A stretch of 64,000 nt of DNA from Monosiga brevicollis MX1 (GCF_000002865.3 NW_001865045.1:206685-270684), one strand, 5' to 3'; counted from the stretch's first letter, positions 49,401 to 60,946 are shown. Made by a program: numbers and translations. The notes: generated by a model from the letters alone, not told the origin.

Positions 49401-52284
49401 CGCACACGCAGGTTTTCCATCAAACCAAGGTACTGTCAACGCGTTTCAATCATGATAAACAAACAGAGACGGCGGGGAGAAGTGAGCGGAGAATTTGCGC
49501 GGGTAGCTGCTCGTGGCTGTCAGCAGGTGAAAAAAATTAGGACGAAAACGTCCTTGGGGCGAGGTCGCACCTTGACTTGGTGATGCACGACTTCAGTGTC
49601 AAACACGCCTGCGCGCTTGTTATGATTGGGCTTGATGCAGCGCACGTAGGAAGGGGTCTTGGTGCTCAGGGTCTCAATGAGGCTGTTGAGAGACTGCTTG
49701 AACTGGGTGCCTGCTGTCAAGGGACGGCGCTTGGCCTCAAGCTCCTCACGCGGAAAGCAAGCTAAGCATAACAAAGGGATTAACACCGTCCACCAAGGTT
49801 GAGTCAGACAAAACTGAGCTGAAAATGCGGAGTTTGGAGGGCAATGGATAGTGAGGCCGGACCTTGCAGAATGGAGCTCGTGGATCGAGACATGGCATCC
49901 TTGAGATCGCGGAAAAGCTGGTCGTTGTTCTTGTCAAGGAAACCAGTGACAGTGTAGACCACATCGCCTAGCGGGCACGCACAATTGTGTGTATGTCAAG
50001 TTGCATTTGTGTGAGAATGGGCTTGCAGTCAGTTGCCCTGAGAGCTGGGGAGCAAAGCTCTTGGGTGGGTACCGAGGGCATACCGGCATAATGGCGAATC
50101 AAAAAGTCTTGGTACTTCATGTTCTTGCGCTGCTCCTTATCCGCGCTCTTGTGGGAGAGAAAGTGCTGATGATGCTTGAGTTGGTTATCCAGACGCTCCA
50201 GAAATGTCATATCAGAAACCTCGCCAGGGCGCAGACACTCCTCATCCAAGACGGCAATGATGCCCTTGTGGCGCTCCTCGACCATGTCGCAAATGATTTT
50301 ATTGTTGAAGTAGTCAATCTTTTCCCACTCAATGCCTTCGTTGCGGTATTCCTCCTGCTCCGACTTGAGTGTGAGCTCGATGAAGAGCTGCTGCAGCTTT
50401 TCATTGCAGTAATTGATGCAAAACTGCTCAAAGCTGTTGGTCTTCATGATCTCAAATCCGTAAATGTCGAGGAGGCCCATGACAGTCTGGCGGCCGTCAT
50501 GATTATACTCGAGGGAGCGGTTGATGCGCTCAACTAGCCACGAGAACATACGGTCGTACATGGCCTTGGCCAAGGCATCACAGGCGTACTGGGCCTGCTC
50601 CTGGGAGAGGTCACCGCGAATTTCCTGGCCACGAGCCACGACCGTCTTGTGAACGAAACATTGGGACAAGACATTGAGCTCAACACCGAGAAGCTTGGCA
50701 AGCTTATGCACGGGCTCCATATCCTGAATGCGCGATTCATCACGCGTGATGGCCTCAAACTTGAGTTCGCCCATGTGAACGATGGCACCAATGATGTTGT
50801 ACAACTCCTGTCAATGGCGAGCGCAAGGCGTGCGGTCGGAGTGTGCACACACAGTGAGGTCAGACCGGATTTCTGGCCGATGAAAAAAACAAAAAACAAA
50901 GAAAAAAGGGCTTGCGACGAGGTGGGTCAGGTAGGGAGGGCATGTGCTCACGTCGATTTCAGCTCGGTCAAAGGCAAGCTCGTCAAAGGCACGTTCCAAG
51001 TCTTGGTAGTCTCGCAGGTCGTCAATGGTGGCAACTTTTTCGGCATCTCCCTACCAGGCGAGGAATACACACGCATGCGAGCCTATCCGTGAGCCACTTT
51101 ACTCCAAAGTGCTGCACCACATGGCTCGAACCGAGGTAACATTGCGATTGCCGAAGCAGGAAGTATGGGCAATGTGTGGCGAGCCTACTTGGTTGGTGTA
51201 GCGGTACTTGCTGGGTTGCGGGTCCAGCTGGAGACGCTGAAGCAAAGCGGTGTTGCCCGAGGCCATGAGCATGTAGAAAATGTGAAAGTTGCGCTCGCCA
51301 GGCATCTGATAGACAACGCGACACTTCTCCAAGAGATAGTTGACAATCTATTAAGGCGGAGAAGGAAAGGAGGATAGGATGACACTGAGCACTAGCAGGG
51401 CTTGAAAAAGAGGGACGTGGCTCCATGCAGCATCCCACATACCTTGCCCGAGAGAGGCTCGCCCTTGAAGTCAAAGTTGCAGGCCATGTACTTGCCAAAG
51501 CGGGAACTGTTGTCGTTACGGATGGTTTTGGCGTTACCAAACGACTCCAGAATCGGGTCTAGATGAACACAGGCCACGGGTCACAAATGGCACACGTATG
51601 GGCAGGGGCAGGATCAGCAAGAAGATACAGCGACACAATACAAACAGCGGCGCAACAGGGGCTGCTGAAAAAGAATGGACAAGGGGGCTGCCTCGTACTG
51701 GATTGTAGGAGGCGGTCACGGATGTTGCCAGCCTTGCCCGTGTTCGTGGACGAAAGGGCTAAAAACTGCAAGATTTTCTTTGAGGCCTCGGTTTTACCGG
51801 CGCCCGACTCGCCGGAGATGAGGATGACCTGGTCAAGGAGCTCATCTCGCATCGAGCGGTATGCTTGGTCGGCAACGGCGAAAATGTGCGGGGGCAGTTC
51901 GTAGAGATTGACATTTTGGTACATTTCAATGTGATCCTTTGAGTAGATATCGAGCTGATGGTACGGGTTGACACTGACACACACGTTGCCAATATATCTG
52001 TGGAGCAGTGCGGCATGGCACAGCGCGGCCAGGTGAGTGGCTAGGGGAATGGGGGTTCGAGTTGGACGACGGGTTCGCTCAGGTGGGGTTAGGGTTAGCG
52101 TCAGAGCAAGCATGACGGGTGAGGGGGCGTACGTGTAGATGATGTCCTTTTGGAAGCGCTGCTTGAGGTTGTTCATGAAGGCGTCCTCATTCCGGAAATT
52201 CTCGAGGAGCACAAAGTCCTGCACACCAACATTGTCGTTTTCGCAGTGCGTCTCGCGCAGCGCGCGACCAGATGGACGCGGCAT
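46477..52284 (-). CDS. Class I myosin heavy chain
   Basis: Actin motor that links membranes to the cytoskeleton. Eighteen exons: 52284-52133, 51997-51699, 51558-51443, 51347-51189, 51050-50952, 50807-50084, 49967-49863, 49761-49571, 49432-49353, 49272-49141, 48984-48857, 48647-48563, 48445-48392, 48260-48155, 48033-47860, 47717-47583, 47448-47293 and 47112-46477. They sum to 1176 residues. Motor motifs in order: [14 protein letters not shown]-loop [12 protein letters not shown], switch [11 protein letters not shown], switch [22 protein letters not shown], and actin-binding [12 protein letters not shown]. The converter is followed by about three IQ-like motifs ([20 protein letters not shown] among them). 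The basic TH1 lipid-binding tail includes [14 protein letters not shown] and [17 protein letters not shown], then an RGRG-rich tail ([20 protein letters not shown]). No SH3 domain is seen, so it is a short-tailed type. An AAG|GTCCGT donor near 46540 could add a different last exon. Confidence 0.92.
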
Positions 52285-53052
52285 GGTTGGTCCTGCAACG
52301 CATCATACCCAGGGCAGATGACAGAGTCAGCGTATGCATATGTGAATGTGATACCACTGAAGGGTTGAAGGAAGATCGCGCGGGAGGCAGTCCGCAGTTA
52401 GCCCACCGAAAGCCTGAGAAGCACACCTGTTGGTGCCAGATGTTGTGTTTGGCTCGTCAAGAGAGCTGTACCTGGTGCGGGATTTCGGGAACCACGGGCG
52501 GGCGACCAAACAAGGGCACGCTTGACTGCACAATCGCCCAGAGGCTCTCTGTGCGCCGAAAGTCAAGCCCAGGGAAGAAATCTGCAAGTCGATGCGGGTT
52601 GGGAGGACGAGCAAGCGAGCCAGCAGTAAGCACGGGGTATCGCTGAGAATCGAGCATGAGAGAGATCGGGCTGAAAGAAATCCCCATGCCTACGAGCCAG
52701 GCTCGCTCAAGCTCCAGAAATCGACCGGAGCGTCTGATTCAAGGGCCTGCTCCGACACGGTCCTGCTTCGCCCGTCTCCGTGTCCCACTCAACCCCGTGC
52801 ACGATGGGCACCTCCATCAAACGCATTACTGCGGGGCCTCCCCCGAGCACTTGGGCTTGCGCACCATTGCGATCAGCGACAGCTATCGTGTCTTACCGTT
52901 GTTCTGCTCTGAGGGACCGAAGTAGAGCGTAGAGTCTAGTCGAGTCGAGAGAGTAGAGAGAGAGGAGAGAGAGAGAGAGGGCGGGGATGCCGGAGAGAGG
53001 GACAGTGGCGGCGGCAGTGCTGACCAACTGTAACTGCTGATAACGTTAACAA

Positions 53053-53120
<68 letters not shown>

Positions 53121-53341
53121 CTTTTTAAAACATCAAAGCAACATCAACAGAGAGAGAGGGAAAGCTCGAAGCTCCGCCCACCCTGCATGACAGTTGGTAA
53201 AAAAAAAAGTCCAGATTGTCAGCCTTTTTGGATAGCCAACTCGTGCACAAATGTGAATGGTTGAACGTATAAAATTCCGTTTATTTTTGTTTGATGATAT
53301 ACAAAGTAAAATCGGCTTCACTGCGTTCGTCAACTGGAATC
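52285..53341. promoter_or_regulatory. Divergent promoter interval, myosin/secreted protein
   Basis: A 1.06 kb head-to-head interval. It has GA-rich sequence from about 52955 and a long (GA)n tract. Open frames at 52457-52687 and nearby lack family resemblance. The promoters of both genes must lie here. Confidence 0.5.
53061..53117. repeat. (GA)n microsatellite
   Basis: Uninterrupted GA tract, preceded by shorter GA-rich runs from about 52955. Confidence 0.96.
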
Positions 53342-54370
53342 ATGATCGCAAAGCCGATGCGGCACGGGCCGTGCTCGGGCCTGCCCGCGGCTTTCCTCCT
53401 CTTCCTCGGTCTTGTTGCTCTTGGGTTCGCAGCGCAGGCTGCACACGGCTTTGTTGAGATGGGCGTTCTGCAACCGGGTGGTGCGGGACAACCAGTGCAA
53501 CTGGTCAGCCTCAACGCGAATATGACCGTGGCGCACACGCAGCAGTCGTTCTCCCTCGGGGCGGGAGTACAGGAGGTGCTGCAGGTCAATGGCTTCCGCT
53601 GCCGACCCACGGGGCCCTTCTGCCTCTTCACCACCTTTGACGGCAGCACATCGCGCCTGTACAACGTGACTTTAGCCACCGCCCGTGTCACCAGCATCTT
53701 TGCTCTCGAGGGTCAACTCCGCGACTTGCACGTTGATCTAGCCACGGGAGCTGCCATCGCCGTGTTGACCAGCTCGGATGAGGCCACCGTCGTGCAGATC
53801 TTGGATGGAGAGCGCTCAGATGTTGTCCAGCTCGGTCCTTTGGGAGGCAATGCTTCCACCTTCCATCCTGGCTTTTCAACCCATTGCTCTGATCTTCAAA
53901 TTCTTTGGGTGCAGCTCCATGATCCGGCCGCCTCGACAACCAGCGGAGCCACTCTGCATCAAATTGATCTCGCAGCAAGTCGCTTGGTACAATCCACTAA
54001 CCTAGACCAACCATTTGCCGCGCTGTGGGCCAGCTGCATTGATCAGATCAACCTGAACCAGGTTGCTGGTGCCTTGCTAAGTCGCAACGGGTCACAAATT
54101 GCCTTTGGACTCGTGGCGAAAGGCTCGGGCCATGTCGAGACAGTGCATGTCACCTCCAGTCCGGACCCTCGCTTGCGGCTGTCAGGCGTCATCACCGAAG
54201 GCGCTGATACCGATTATGTCTTTCTCATGGAACTGCCCCCTGCAGAAGGCCGCGATGCCCGTGCGAGTACCAATACGGGCGTTGCCGTTCGGGGTAACTT
54301 TCATGGCACAGGTTCACTCGTCATCTCCAAGCTCACGGCCCAGCTCATAGGAGCCGCCCGTCTCTCTTAA
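53342..54370 (+). CDS. Intronless secreted protein of unknown function
   Basis: A single open frame of 342 residues that I do not recognise. The N-terminus is a signal peptide or anchor (LPAAFLLFLGLVALGFAAQA). The rest is rich in beta-strand-like segments with NxS/T sequons. Several strand-turn repeats read like degenerate propeller blades (VQLVSLNANMTVAHTQQSF, LYNVTLATARVTSIFALEG, VVQILDGERSDVVQLGPLG, LHQIDLAASRLVQSTNLDQ). A secreted beta-propeller is a reasonable guess, not a demonstrated fold. No catalytic motif or C-terminal membrane segment is evident. The start at 53342 or 53357 gives the same signal; the ATG at 53291 would bury it. The gene diverges from the myosin gene. Confidence 0.65.
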   Translation: MIAKPMRHGPCSGLPAAFLLFLGLVALGFAAQAAHGFVEMGVLQPGGAGQPVQLVSLNANMTVAHTQQSFSLGAGVQEVLQVNGFRCRPTGPFCLFTTFDGSTSRLYNVTLATARVTSIFALEGQLRDLHVDLATGAAIAVLTSSDEATVVQILDGERSDVVQLGPLGGNASTFHPGFSTHCSDLQILWVQLHDPAASTTSGATLHQIDLAASRLVQSTNLDQPFAALWASCIDQINLNQVAGALLSRNGSQIAFGLVAKGSGHVETVHVTSSPDPRLRLSGVITEGADTDYVFLMELPPAEGRDARASTNTGVAVRGNFHGTGSLVISKLTAQLIGAARLS

Positions 54371-54718
54371 GCAATTGTGGGTCAGGAAAGACTTTTTATG
54401 TGTTGTCCGGCTGTTGGCATGAAGGGCACAATTTTATCTAGAACTTGCTTTGATGAAACAGCTCTTTGCCTTGGTGTTTTGCACGCGGTTGCTCACCACT
54501 AGTGTCGGATCGCATAAGGCCTTGAGACCATAATATTATGCATTCGGGTGTAGCAAGACACCAGGGCAACCTCACGTGAGAGGAACGAGCTCGAACAAAA
54601 GGGGCATTCAATTCTAAACTGTGGCACACAAACAAGCTGTGCTCTGCAACGGTGTGCTTTGAACCCGCCCAGCGGGCGCAGAGCATGCTAAGGGCCAGTG
54701 ATACGGGAACCAGTGGCC
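54371..54718. other. Intergenic between converging genes
   Basis: 348 bp of 3' flanking sequence between the unknown secreted protein and the ParB-like gene. Nothing is recognised. Confidence 0.5.
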
Positions 54719-56291
54719 TCAGTACTTGGGCTGTGCCCAGACACTTGTGTTTCCACAGTTGGGCTCATCAACAATGCCCAAGCCATAACCGGGCAAGGCT
54801 GTGGCTGCGGCACTACGTGCCAGCTGCAGCGCCGGGCCCAGAGCTATGCATGCCCCCGCCCCCCATTTTGATATCAAGCATACACCAAAAGAGTCAAAAG
54901 AGTGATTGAATGAGTTGGCCGGCACGCGCTCGAGACGTGTTACCAAGAGTAAGAGAACCAGAACAATTCAGGCTTACCAGCACCAATGTACTCGGCATCG
55001 CGGGGATAGCAAAAGGCAATGTTATAGGGGTTGAGATCGCAGTAGGATGGATTGGCGGCGCCCGTGCTGTTGGGCTTGGGCAGCAAGTTGTACGAGGCGA
55101 AGAAGCGAGCCCAGACAAAGTCCGCAAAAGACTCATCCGTCTTGCCTGTCCTCATCCCATGTTGTCCAGTCGTGAGGAGAGGAAGAAACGTTGGTTCATG
55201 AGGTCATCAAGCAGGACTGGGTGACACGACGGCCCTTGCAGACGCACAGATGCGTGTGTACATACCGTAGCCAGCGTTGTTGCGCACTGCCCATGCGAGG
55301 GAGCGGTACGGGTTGTTGACGAGGTGGGTAATGTTGGTGGGCATTGTGTGAGGGTTCAAGAGTCGCATGTTGGTCTCATCATAGAGCCAGATCTATGCGA
55401 CAAAGGCCAGCTCGAGTGTCTTGAGACGAGGGACGGGAGATATCGAAACAGTTGGCAGTGCGAGAGGCGGCTGCAGATAAAGTGTTAAACCATGGCTTGC
55501 TGTACCTTGTTGAGCTCCACCATGCGCCGGAAAAACTCGGGCAGGTTGTCAGTTGCAAAGTTGGCCTGGACGTTGATGGCAACAAAGCGCAACGAATTGT
55601 CAATGTCGGCCTGGAACAGCGCCAGCACCAAGTGATGGTGATCCTATGCACGTTCAAAGCAAAAGTGGCGGTGAGCTTCCGAGCTCGGCGTCAATCTCAG
55701 ACGGAGGCAAGTGAGACGGACCGTCAGATAAAACCCATCTGGGCCAACATAGGCCGGAACCGGATGATTCTCGAGATAATCGGCCAAATCACTTTTGCTC
55801 ATGGCGCCAAAGTTCTTCTACAAATGTTCAAAATTAACAAGCGGGAATGCGAGCATCGATGCGTCAATCGACCGTGAAAAAAGGAACAAGAAAAAAAAAA
55901 AAGGCGCAGGGTCCCGCGGAAAAGTCAAGGAGCTGCTCCGAAGGTAGTGGACGTACTGCTTTACAAAAAACCTCTTGATAGCCAGCCGAGTTTTGCGTAG
56001 TGTGGACATCGCCGGCATAGAGCAAGCAGGTATCGCCTGGGCCGTATTCGGAGCGTTATTTCAATTGGGAGACGAGGTGCGGTGAGCATGTCGAGTCTGA
56101 TAAGGCAGCCGCTTTGGGTTTGACAACAAGACAATGAAAGCCACAGAAAAGGAAAGAGGAGCGGAAGGTGTCATGGAAACCTTACCGGCGACATTGCTCG
56201 TGGTGCAAAGGTCCAGATGTTTGGCAACAGCGAGGATGGACCCCGTGATGAGCGCAAGAAGGGCAGCACCGAGAGATTGAGACACCATCAT
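54719..56291 (-). CDS. Secreted ParB-like nuclease-domain protein (ParBc_2 type)
   Basis: 279 residues in seven exons: 56291-56186, 56036-55957, 55817-55722, 55643-55506, 55392-55266, 55145-54978 and 54843-54719. The N-terminus is a signal peptide (LGAALLALITGSILAVA). The body matches the putative ParB-like nuclease family as I know it: VPAYVGPDGFYLTDHHHLVL (the DHHH motif), then a second half with LPEFFRRMVELNK, WLYDETNMRLLNP, NNPYRSLAWAVRNNAGYGK and SFADFVWARFF. Cysteines (DTC, VFC, SYCDL, FCYP, NCG) suggest disulfides in a secreted protein. Such domains are mostly known from bacteria, so old horizontal transfer followed by intron gain is possible. Nuclease activity is not proved for this family; its role here is unknown. 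The apparent start at 56306 is a TTG, so the ATG at 56291 is used. Confidence 0.72.
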
Positions 56292-56877
56292 TCGGGTCTG
56301 TGCCAAGAAAAAGCAAATTATCTGCCAGGCAGGCTGCTGTCCACTTGGCCACTATACCGAGGTTGCTCAGGCAATTGTGCCGTCGTACGCAGTTGTCTTC
56401 CAGCCAACAAACTCACCCGCTGTTTCCGTTGCTCTCCGCCTCCTCTGTCGCTGATCCCATGGTGGCAAGGCAATAACGAGCCAAGTCCCAAGGGCAAGCG
56501 AGCTGCATGCCTTGCTCAAGCCCCTTGACCCTGGGCTATCTGTCAAATCTCTCTTGCTGGTCTGTCTGTCTCTGTCTCTGTCTCTCTCTCTCTGTCTGTC
56601 TCTCTCTCTCTGTCTGTCTCTCTCTCTCTCTCGTCTTGCTCAAGACAGACTAGCCAGAAGTCCCAAGCGAGCTTCCCTCTGTCTCTCTCTGTCTCTCTCT
56701 GTCTCACACGCATTGCATTACCCAATACACCACCCATCGTGACAGGTTGGGCAAACATCAAACATCAATAAAAGCACAAGTGTTGAGCAACTTCTCAGAG
56801 AGTGTGTGTGTCCGCAATTTGAAATAAAAGAACAGAAATTAATATTGGAGTTGGGTACGATCATCAGAAACGAAAAG
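56292..56877. other. Intergenic with CT/CTGT simple repeat
   Basis: A 586 bp interval upstream of the ParB-like gene and downstream of the FG-GAP gene, both on the minus strand. Interrupted TCTG/CT repeats run at about 56557-56705. No gene is seen. Confidence 0.5.
56560..56705. repeat. Interrupted (CT)n/(TCTG)n repeat
   Basis: Two blocks of CTCTCT/GTCTGT simple sequence separated by about 40 bp of unique DNA. Confidence 0.85.
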
Positions 56878-58239
56878 TCAGCCGAAAACGTAAATGGTGC
56901 CCTCGTTGCTGGTGGGGCGATCGGCCGAGGGGCTGCCGGCGTAGATGAGACCGTCGAGCGGGGAGTGGGCCAAAGCCGCACCGAGAGCATCCGACGTGGC
57001 TGCGTTGCTGGCCTGGAGGCGCCTTTGCAAGACATAGGTATCCACGGCGTGTTGGGCAAAGACATAAATGCCCCCGCTATTGCTGGGACCCGTCGCCATC
57101 TTGTGTGCCCCCACGAGGAGATGACCATCCGCTAGCGCCAAGCCCAGGCCAAATTGCGTTTCTGTGGAGGCATCGGGCGCCAGAACACGATGTTGCCACA
57201 CTGACCGTGCTGATGGATGCGTGAGGTTGGCTGTGATGCGGAAGACATCGACGGCGCCGCGACGAAAAATGGAGTCGGAGTAAAACGGCGCGCCCACCGC
57301 CAACAATCCAGCGTGTAGGGCCACACTAAAGCCAAAATAGTTGGCCGTCGTGCCTGGCTCCGGTGAAAAGACGCGCGCTTGGAGCCCAAATATGCCGTTG
57401 GGGCCAGGGCGAAACAAGTAGACGCAGCCCGGGCCCTCGTCCAAAACCCCACCTACGGCAACCAGGTCACCATCCACGGCCACGGCAGTGCCGAAATTGC
57501 CAGTTGTACTCAGAATTTCAGAGCCCATCAGGAATTGGGGTGCTCGGAGCGTGGGCCAAGATGAAGTGATGTAGATGAAAACAAACCCACTAGCTGCGGT
57601 GGGCTCGACCGGGCCCGGTGCCCCGACGACCAAGTATAGATCATTCAGCGCCAGGGCTTGGCCAAAGCGTCCCGAGAGTGCTGAGGTGCCTGGGTCTGAA
57701 ACGGCGTTCAACGCAGCGTAGCGTGGCAGGGCCGTCCAGTTGGAAGTCCCTTCCGGGGAATCTGCCAAACGCCCAAAGAGATAAATGCGCTCCTGACCCG
57801 GGGCTCCGACCACGAGCCGGTCTCCAGATATGGCCAGGCTGCGACCGAGTCTGCTCTGCTGGGACTGTGGGACAGAAGGGAGTTCCACCTCACCCAAATC
57901 GCGAAGCGTGTTGGGGCTGCAAAGGCGCATGCGTGCGAGGCGGGTGTGCAGATCAGCCTGATAGCCAGTCAATGCGGCAAGCTGTTGATTGAGATGCGTC
58001 AGGTTTGCCATCAACGCCTCGCTCTCCGAGCGCAACGCCGCAACTCGACGTTGAGCGGCAGCCAGCCCTGCCCCGGCAACGTCCACTCCTTGCACTACCA
58101 AGCCCGTGGACCGTTCCGAAACAGTGCTCCGAATGTGAAGGTTGCTCGCATAATCACTCGTCACCTCCACCTGACCATGCGCACCAGCGCTTAATAGCGC
58201 CCACAACAGCAAGAGTCGAGGTCCCGGCCACCTGGCCAT
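56878..58239 (-). CDS. Intronless secreted FG-GAP (integrin-alpha-like) beta-propeller protein
   Basis: 453 residues in one exon, start ATG 58239 (the open frame continues upstream only through a GTG). A signal peptide (RLLLLWALLSAGAHG) is followed by a short coiled coil (about 60-105: AAAQRRVAALRSESEALMAN, then LNQQLAALTGYQADLHTRLA) and about six FG-GAP-type repeats. Each has a phenylalanine/leucine-G start and a VVGAP-like strand: SLAISGDRLVVGAPGQERIY, RFGQALALNDLYLVVGAPGP, NFGTAVAVDGDLVAVGG, YFGFSVALHAGL followed by LAVGAP, and FGLGLALADGHLLVGA. There is no transmembrane segment, so it is not an integrin; a secreted adhesion or matrix protein is likely. Calcium-binding DxDxDG loops are not evident. 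Confidence 0.75.
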   Translation of the reverse strand: MARWPGPRLLLLWALLSAGAHGQVEVTSDYASNLHIRSTVSERSTGLVVQGVDVAGAGLAAAQRRVAALRSESEALMANLTHLNQQLAALTGYQADLHTRLARMRLCSPNTLRDLGEVELPSVPQSQQSRLGRSLAISGDRLVVGAPGQERIYLFGRLADSPEGTSNWTALPRYAALNAVSDPGTSALSGRFGQALALNDLYLVVGAPGPVEPTAASGFVFIYITSSWPTLRAPQFLMGSEILSTTGNFGTAVAVDGDLVAVGGVLDEGPGCVYLFRPGPNGIFGLQARVFSPEPGTTANYFGFSVALHAGLLAVGAPFYSDSIFRRGAVDVFRITANLTHPSARSVWQHRVLAPDASTETQFGLGLALADGHLLVGAHKMATGPSNSGGIYVFAQHAVDTYVLQRRLQASNAATSDALGAALAHSPLDGLIYAGSPSADRPTSNEGTIYVFG

Positions 58240-58242
58240 CTT

Positions 58243-58283
<41 letters not shown>

Positions 58284-59301
58284 CAAGGCGGCCTCACGTA
58301 GTTTCACTGTTTTCGCCTTCTGTTTCCCATTTATCTGACATGCTGACTTTTGGGAATTGCGGACATTGACCACGACCGCCGTGATCGCCAACGCAGGTTT
58401 CACGCGAGCGCAGCTTGGAGGCCACATGGGCTCCGTATGCGTGTGCGTTTGTATTGGCGTCACGATCGTCAACATACAATCGACATTGGCGCTGTGGTAT
58501 GCCCGTACCAAGTCGAAAAAAGCATGGGTTGTGCTCGTCGGTGATCAGGCTTACTCATGCAAGGACACGTTTGAGATGCGTCACGAAGCCCTGCAGCGCC
58601 ACTGCGGCTGGGCCAGCCCAACTTCAGCTGAAGCGCTTTTTGGGACAAGATGAGCCCCCTGGTGAAGGCGTCACCAAGCCCACTTCTTCTTAAACCCGTT
58701 TTTGCGATTTGCACTCGTGTTTCTTCTACACACGCCTTGCCTCATCGACGAGAGCTCCCCAGCTACCCCTCTGTCCGCTTGGTTGCATCGGCCACACGCC
58801 CGCAACCCACTCTCCAGCGTCCGCCCAAGAGATCAATCAACATAGCAAGTGACCACAGATACCCAAACCACACTTTAAGCTGATTGGCTCCGACCAAAAG
58901 TCCCGGCGCTGCATCTTGCACACCAAATGCACAGCCAATGATGATGGCCTAGAACACGATCTCCGTGATCACGTTGATCGTGTACCGCGTCTCATGCGCT
59001 TCCCACAAGCGGGCGCCTATACGATCGTGATCGCGATCCTTGCCCCACCCGTCTCAAGCAGCATGATGTTGCGCGTGTGCCCTCGCCTCCTCTTGCCATC
59101 CTGCACTTGAGCTCCATGCCCAGCCGAGCCAAGCGACGCCAGTCCGGGGCAACCCCGGCTATATCTGTCCCGCGGCTCGTCTTGGTTGTCATTTTATTAC
59201 TACACCTCAAGCAACTCAACAGCAACACGATCTACTGAGCACTTGACCTGTTTGACCTTCTTTGCGTGACTTCAACGAGCACTACTACCTCAACACCCAA
59301 C
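58240..59301. promoter_or_regulatory. Divergent promoter interval, FG-GAP gene / coiled-coil gene
   Basis: A 1.06 kb head-to-head interval with an A homopolymer at 58252-58280 just upstream of the FG-GAP start. No supported gene, GA tract or named element was found. Confidence 0.45.
58252..58280. repeat. Poly-A tract
   Basis: A 29 bp A homopolymer (plus-strand sense), 13 bp upstream of the FG-GAP start codon. Confidence 0.95.
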
Positions 59302-60946
59302 ATGGCGACCGCTATCAAGCACACCGACTCGGGCCGCCCCGCCCCCGTCAAGGTTGATGCCAATGGCAGCAAGATGAAGTCGATGTTCTCCAAGACCAGC
59401 GAAGAGCAGAAAATCAAGGGCGAGACCATGGCCATCTCGTCGACCTTTGAGAAGTACCTTGCTGAACGCGAGCAAGCCATCAAGTATGTTGTGACTGCGC
59501 TGCCTGGCCCTTGCTACAACACCGTTGCCCGCCCACCTACTGCTTACTCACACCATCTGCCACGGCAAAACTTGTGCTTGACTGCTTCTTGTCGCGCAGG
59601 TTGGCGCAAAAGTGGAGCCTGAGCGAGAACTCTGAAATGCGCCACTTGATTTCGGCGTGCACGGATAACGTGACGCAGGGCAATGATGTCATGCGTTACT
59701 ACGACCAAACCTTTGAGCGTCTCTTCAGCACGATTGATCGCTGCATCAAGGAGAAGAAGCACCTTCACTCGCTGAACAAGGACCTGCAAAAGCTGGACAA
59801 GCGCATGGACAAGCTTGAGAAGGAGGCAGCCGAGGACCAATCGTCGGCGTAAGTACCCGGGCACCCAGCCCTCGCTTTGCCAAGCTTTCGGCCCAGCGAC
59901 CCTGATCTGCCACTCATTGCTAGCTCGTGGTTGATGCACTTGTGCTGTATGGTTAGGTCCAGCCAGGAATCAGCCAGCGACATTCAGCAGAACCTGCACT
60001 TGGCCGAAGCCGTACGTTGTACACCTGGCAGGCTAATTTGTTTTCAGCTTTTTGCCGCGCAGATGCGCGTTCACGTGTTCTCACCTTTGTTGTTGTTGAA
60101 ACCCGTTTGAACGCGTGCACAGACCCAGAAGGAGGTTTTGAAGACGTACCGCAACATGCACATGCGTATTCGTCGTGCCCTTTACAACCTGACGGTGGCT
60201 CGCATTGAGCAGCACCGCAAGATTGTGGCCCTCGACATCAAATTTTTGGAGGACTTGAACGAGTTCAAGTACCCTTCGGCCGTTCACGATGACGGTCACA
60301 TGGAGTAAGTGTCACTGCAGCTTTGTTGCCTGAGCCTGTCACACCGGTCATGACTTTGCTCACGTATCTTGGTCACTGTTACTCTGGTTGGGCGTAGTTT
60401 CTCGAGCTTCAAGAACGAGCTACCCATTGCTGAGGCCACGAGCTGGTACAACAACGACTGGGCTCCCCCCAGCTGGTTGGGTGATGATGTCATTGCCCAG
60501 CTCGACGTGAGTGCTACCACGGGCTCAGGATTTTGCGTCGCTGCGATGGGTGCTAGGGCAAGGCTGGCGCGCTCGGCGATGCTTTGCAAAAAGCTTGTGC
60601 AGCTCATTTCATTTTGACCTGGTGTCGGCTATTGTAGGATGAAGAGGATGGCAACATGTCTTCGCCCGGCACTTCCCCCGGTGGTAGCCCCGCGCCACTG
60701 CTGCCCCATGACCACCACGTGGCTCCCCTGGAAAAGGGCCTGTACCCTGGCACGACGGGCATTCGCTCCATGAAGGCCGGCAATCATTACGACGACCCCA
60801 TCGAGCACCCCAATCGCCCTGTGGCACAGCACGAGACAAACCGTGGCAAGGTGGATGCTACCTTCGACAAGCCCGTCCATGATTCAGACCGCGGCGAGAT
60901 CGTTGAGCGCACGCCCAGCGGCCGTGTCAACAAGACGCAAATCTAA
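59302..60946 (+). CDS. Coiled-coil protein, possibly BAR-like
   Basis: 361 residues in six exons: 59302-59483, 59600-59848, 59957-60011, 60123-60304, 60398-60506 and 60638-60946. The first two thirds are long amphipathic helices (STFEKYLAEREQAIK, YYDQTFERLFSTIDRCIKEK, HSLNKDLQKLDKRMDKLEKE, TQKEVLKTYRNMHMRIRRAL, ARIEQHRKIVALDIKFLEDL). Spacing and basic content recall BAR-type membrane-bending dimers, but I cannot assign a family. The C-terminal third is polar and low in structure, with acidic and Pro/Ser/Gly stretches. No SH3 or PX domain is seen. All introns are in agreeing phase. It diverges from the FG-GAP gene. Confidence 0.6.

Noticed and set aside
52083-52100. Telomere-like TTAGGG units
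   Set aside because: Only two imperfect copies inside a myosin intron; chance.
52457-52687. Minus-strand open frame upstream of the myosin start as a 5' coding exon
   Set aside because: No myosin-like sequence, and the motor domain begins normally at 52284.
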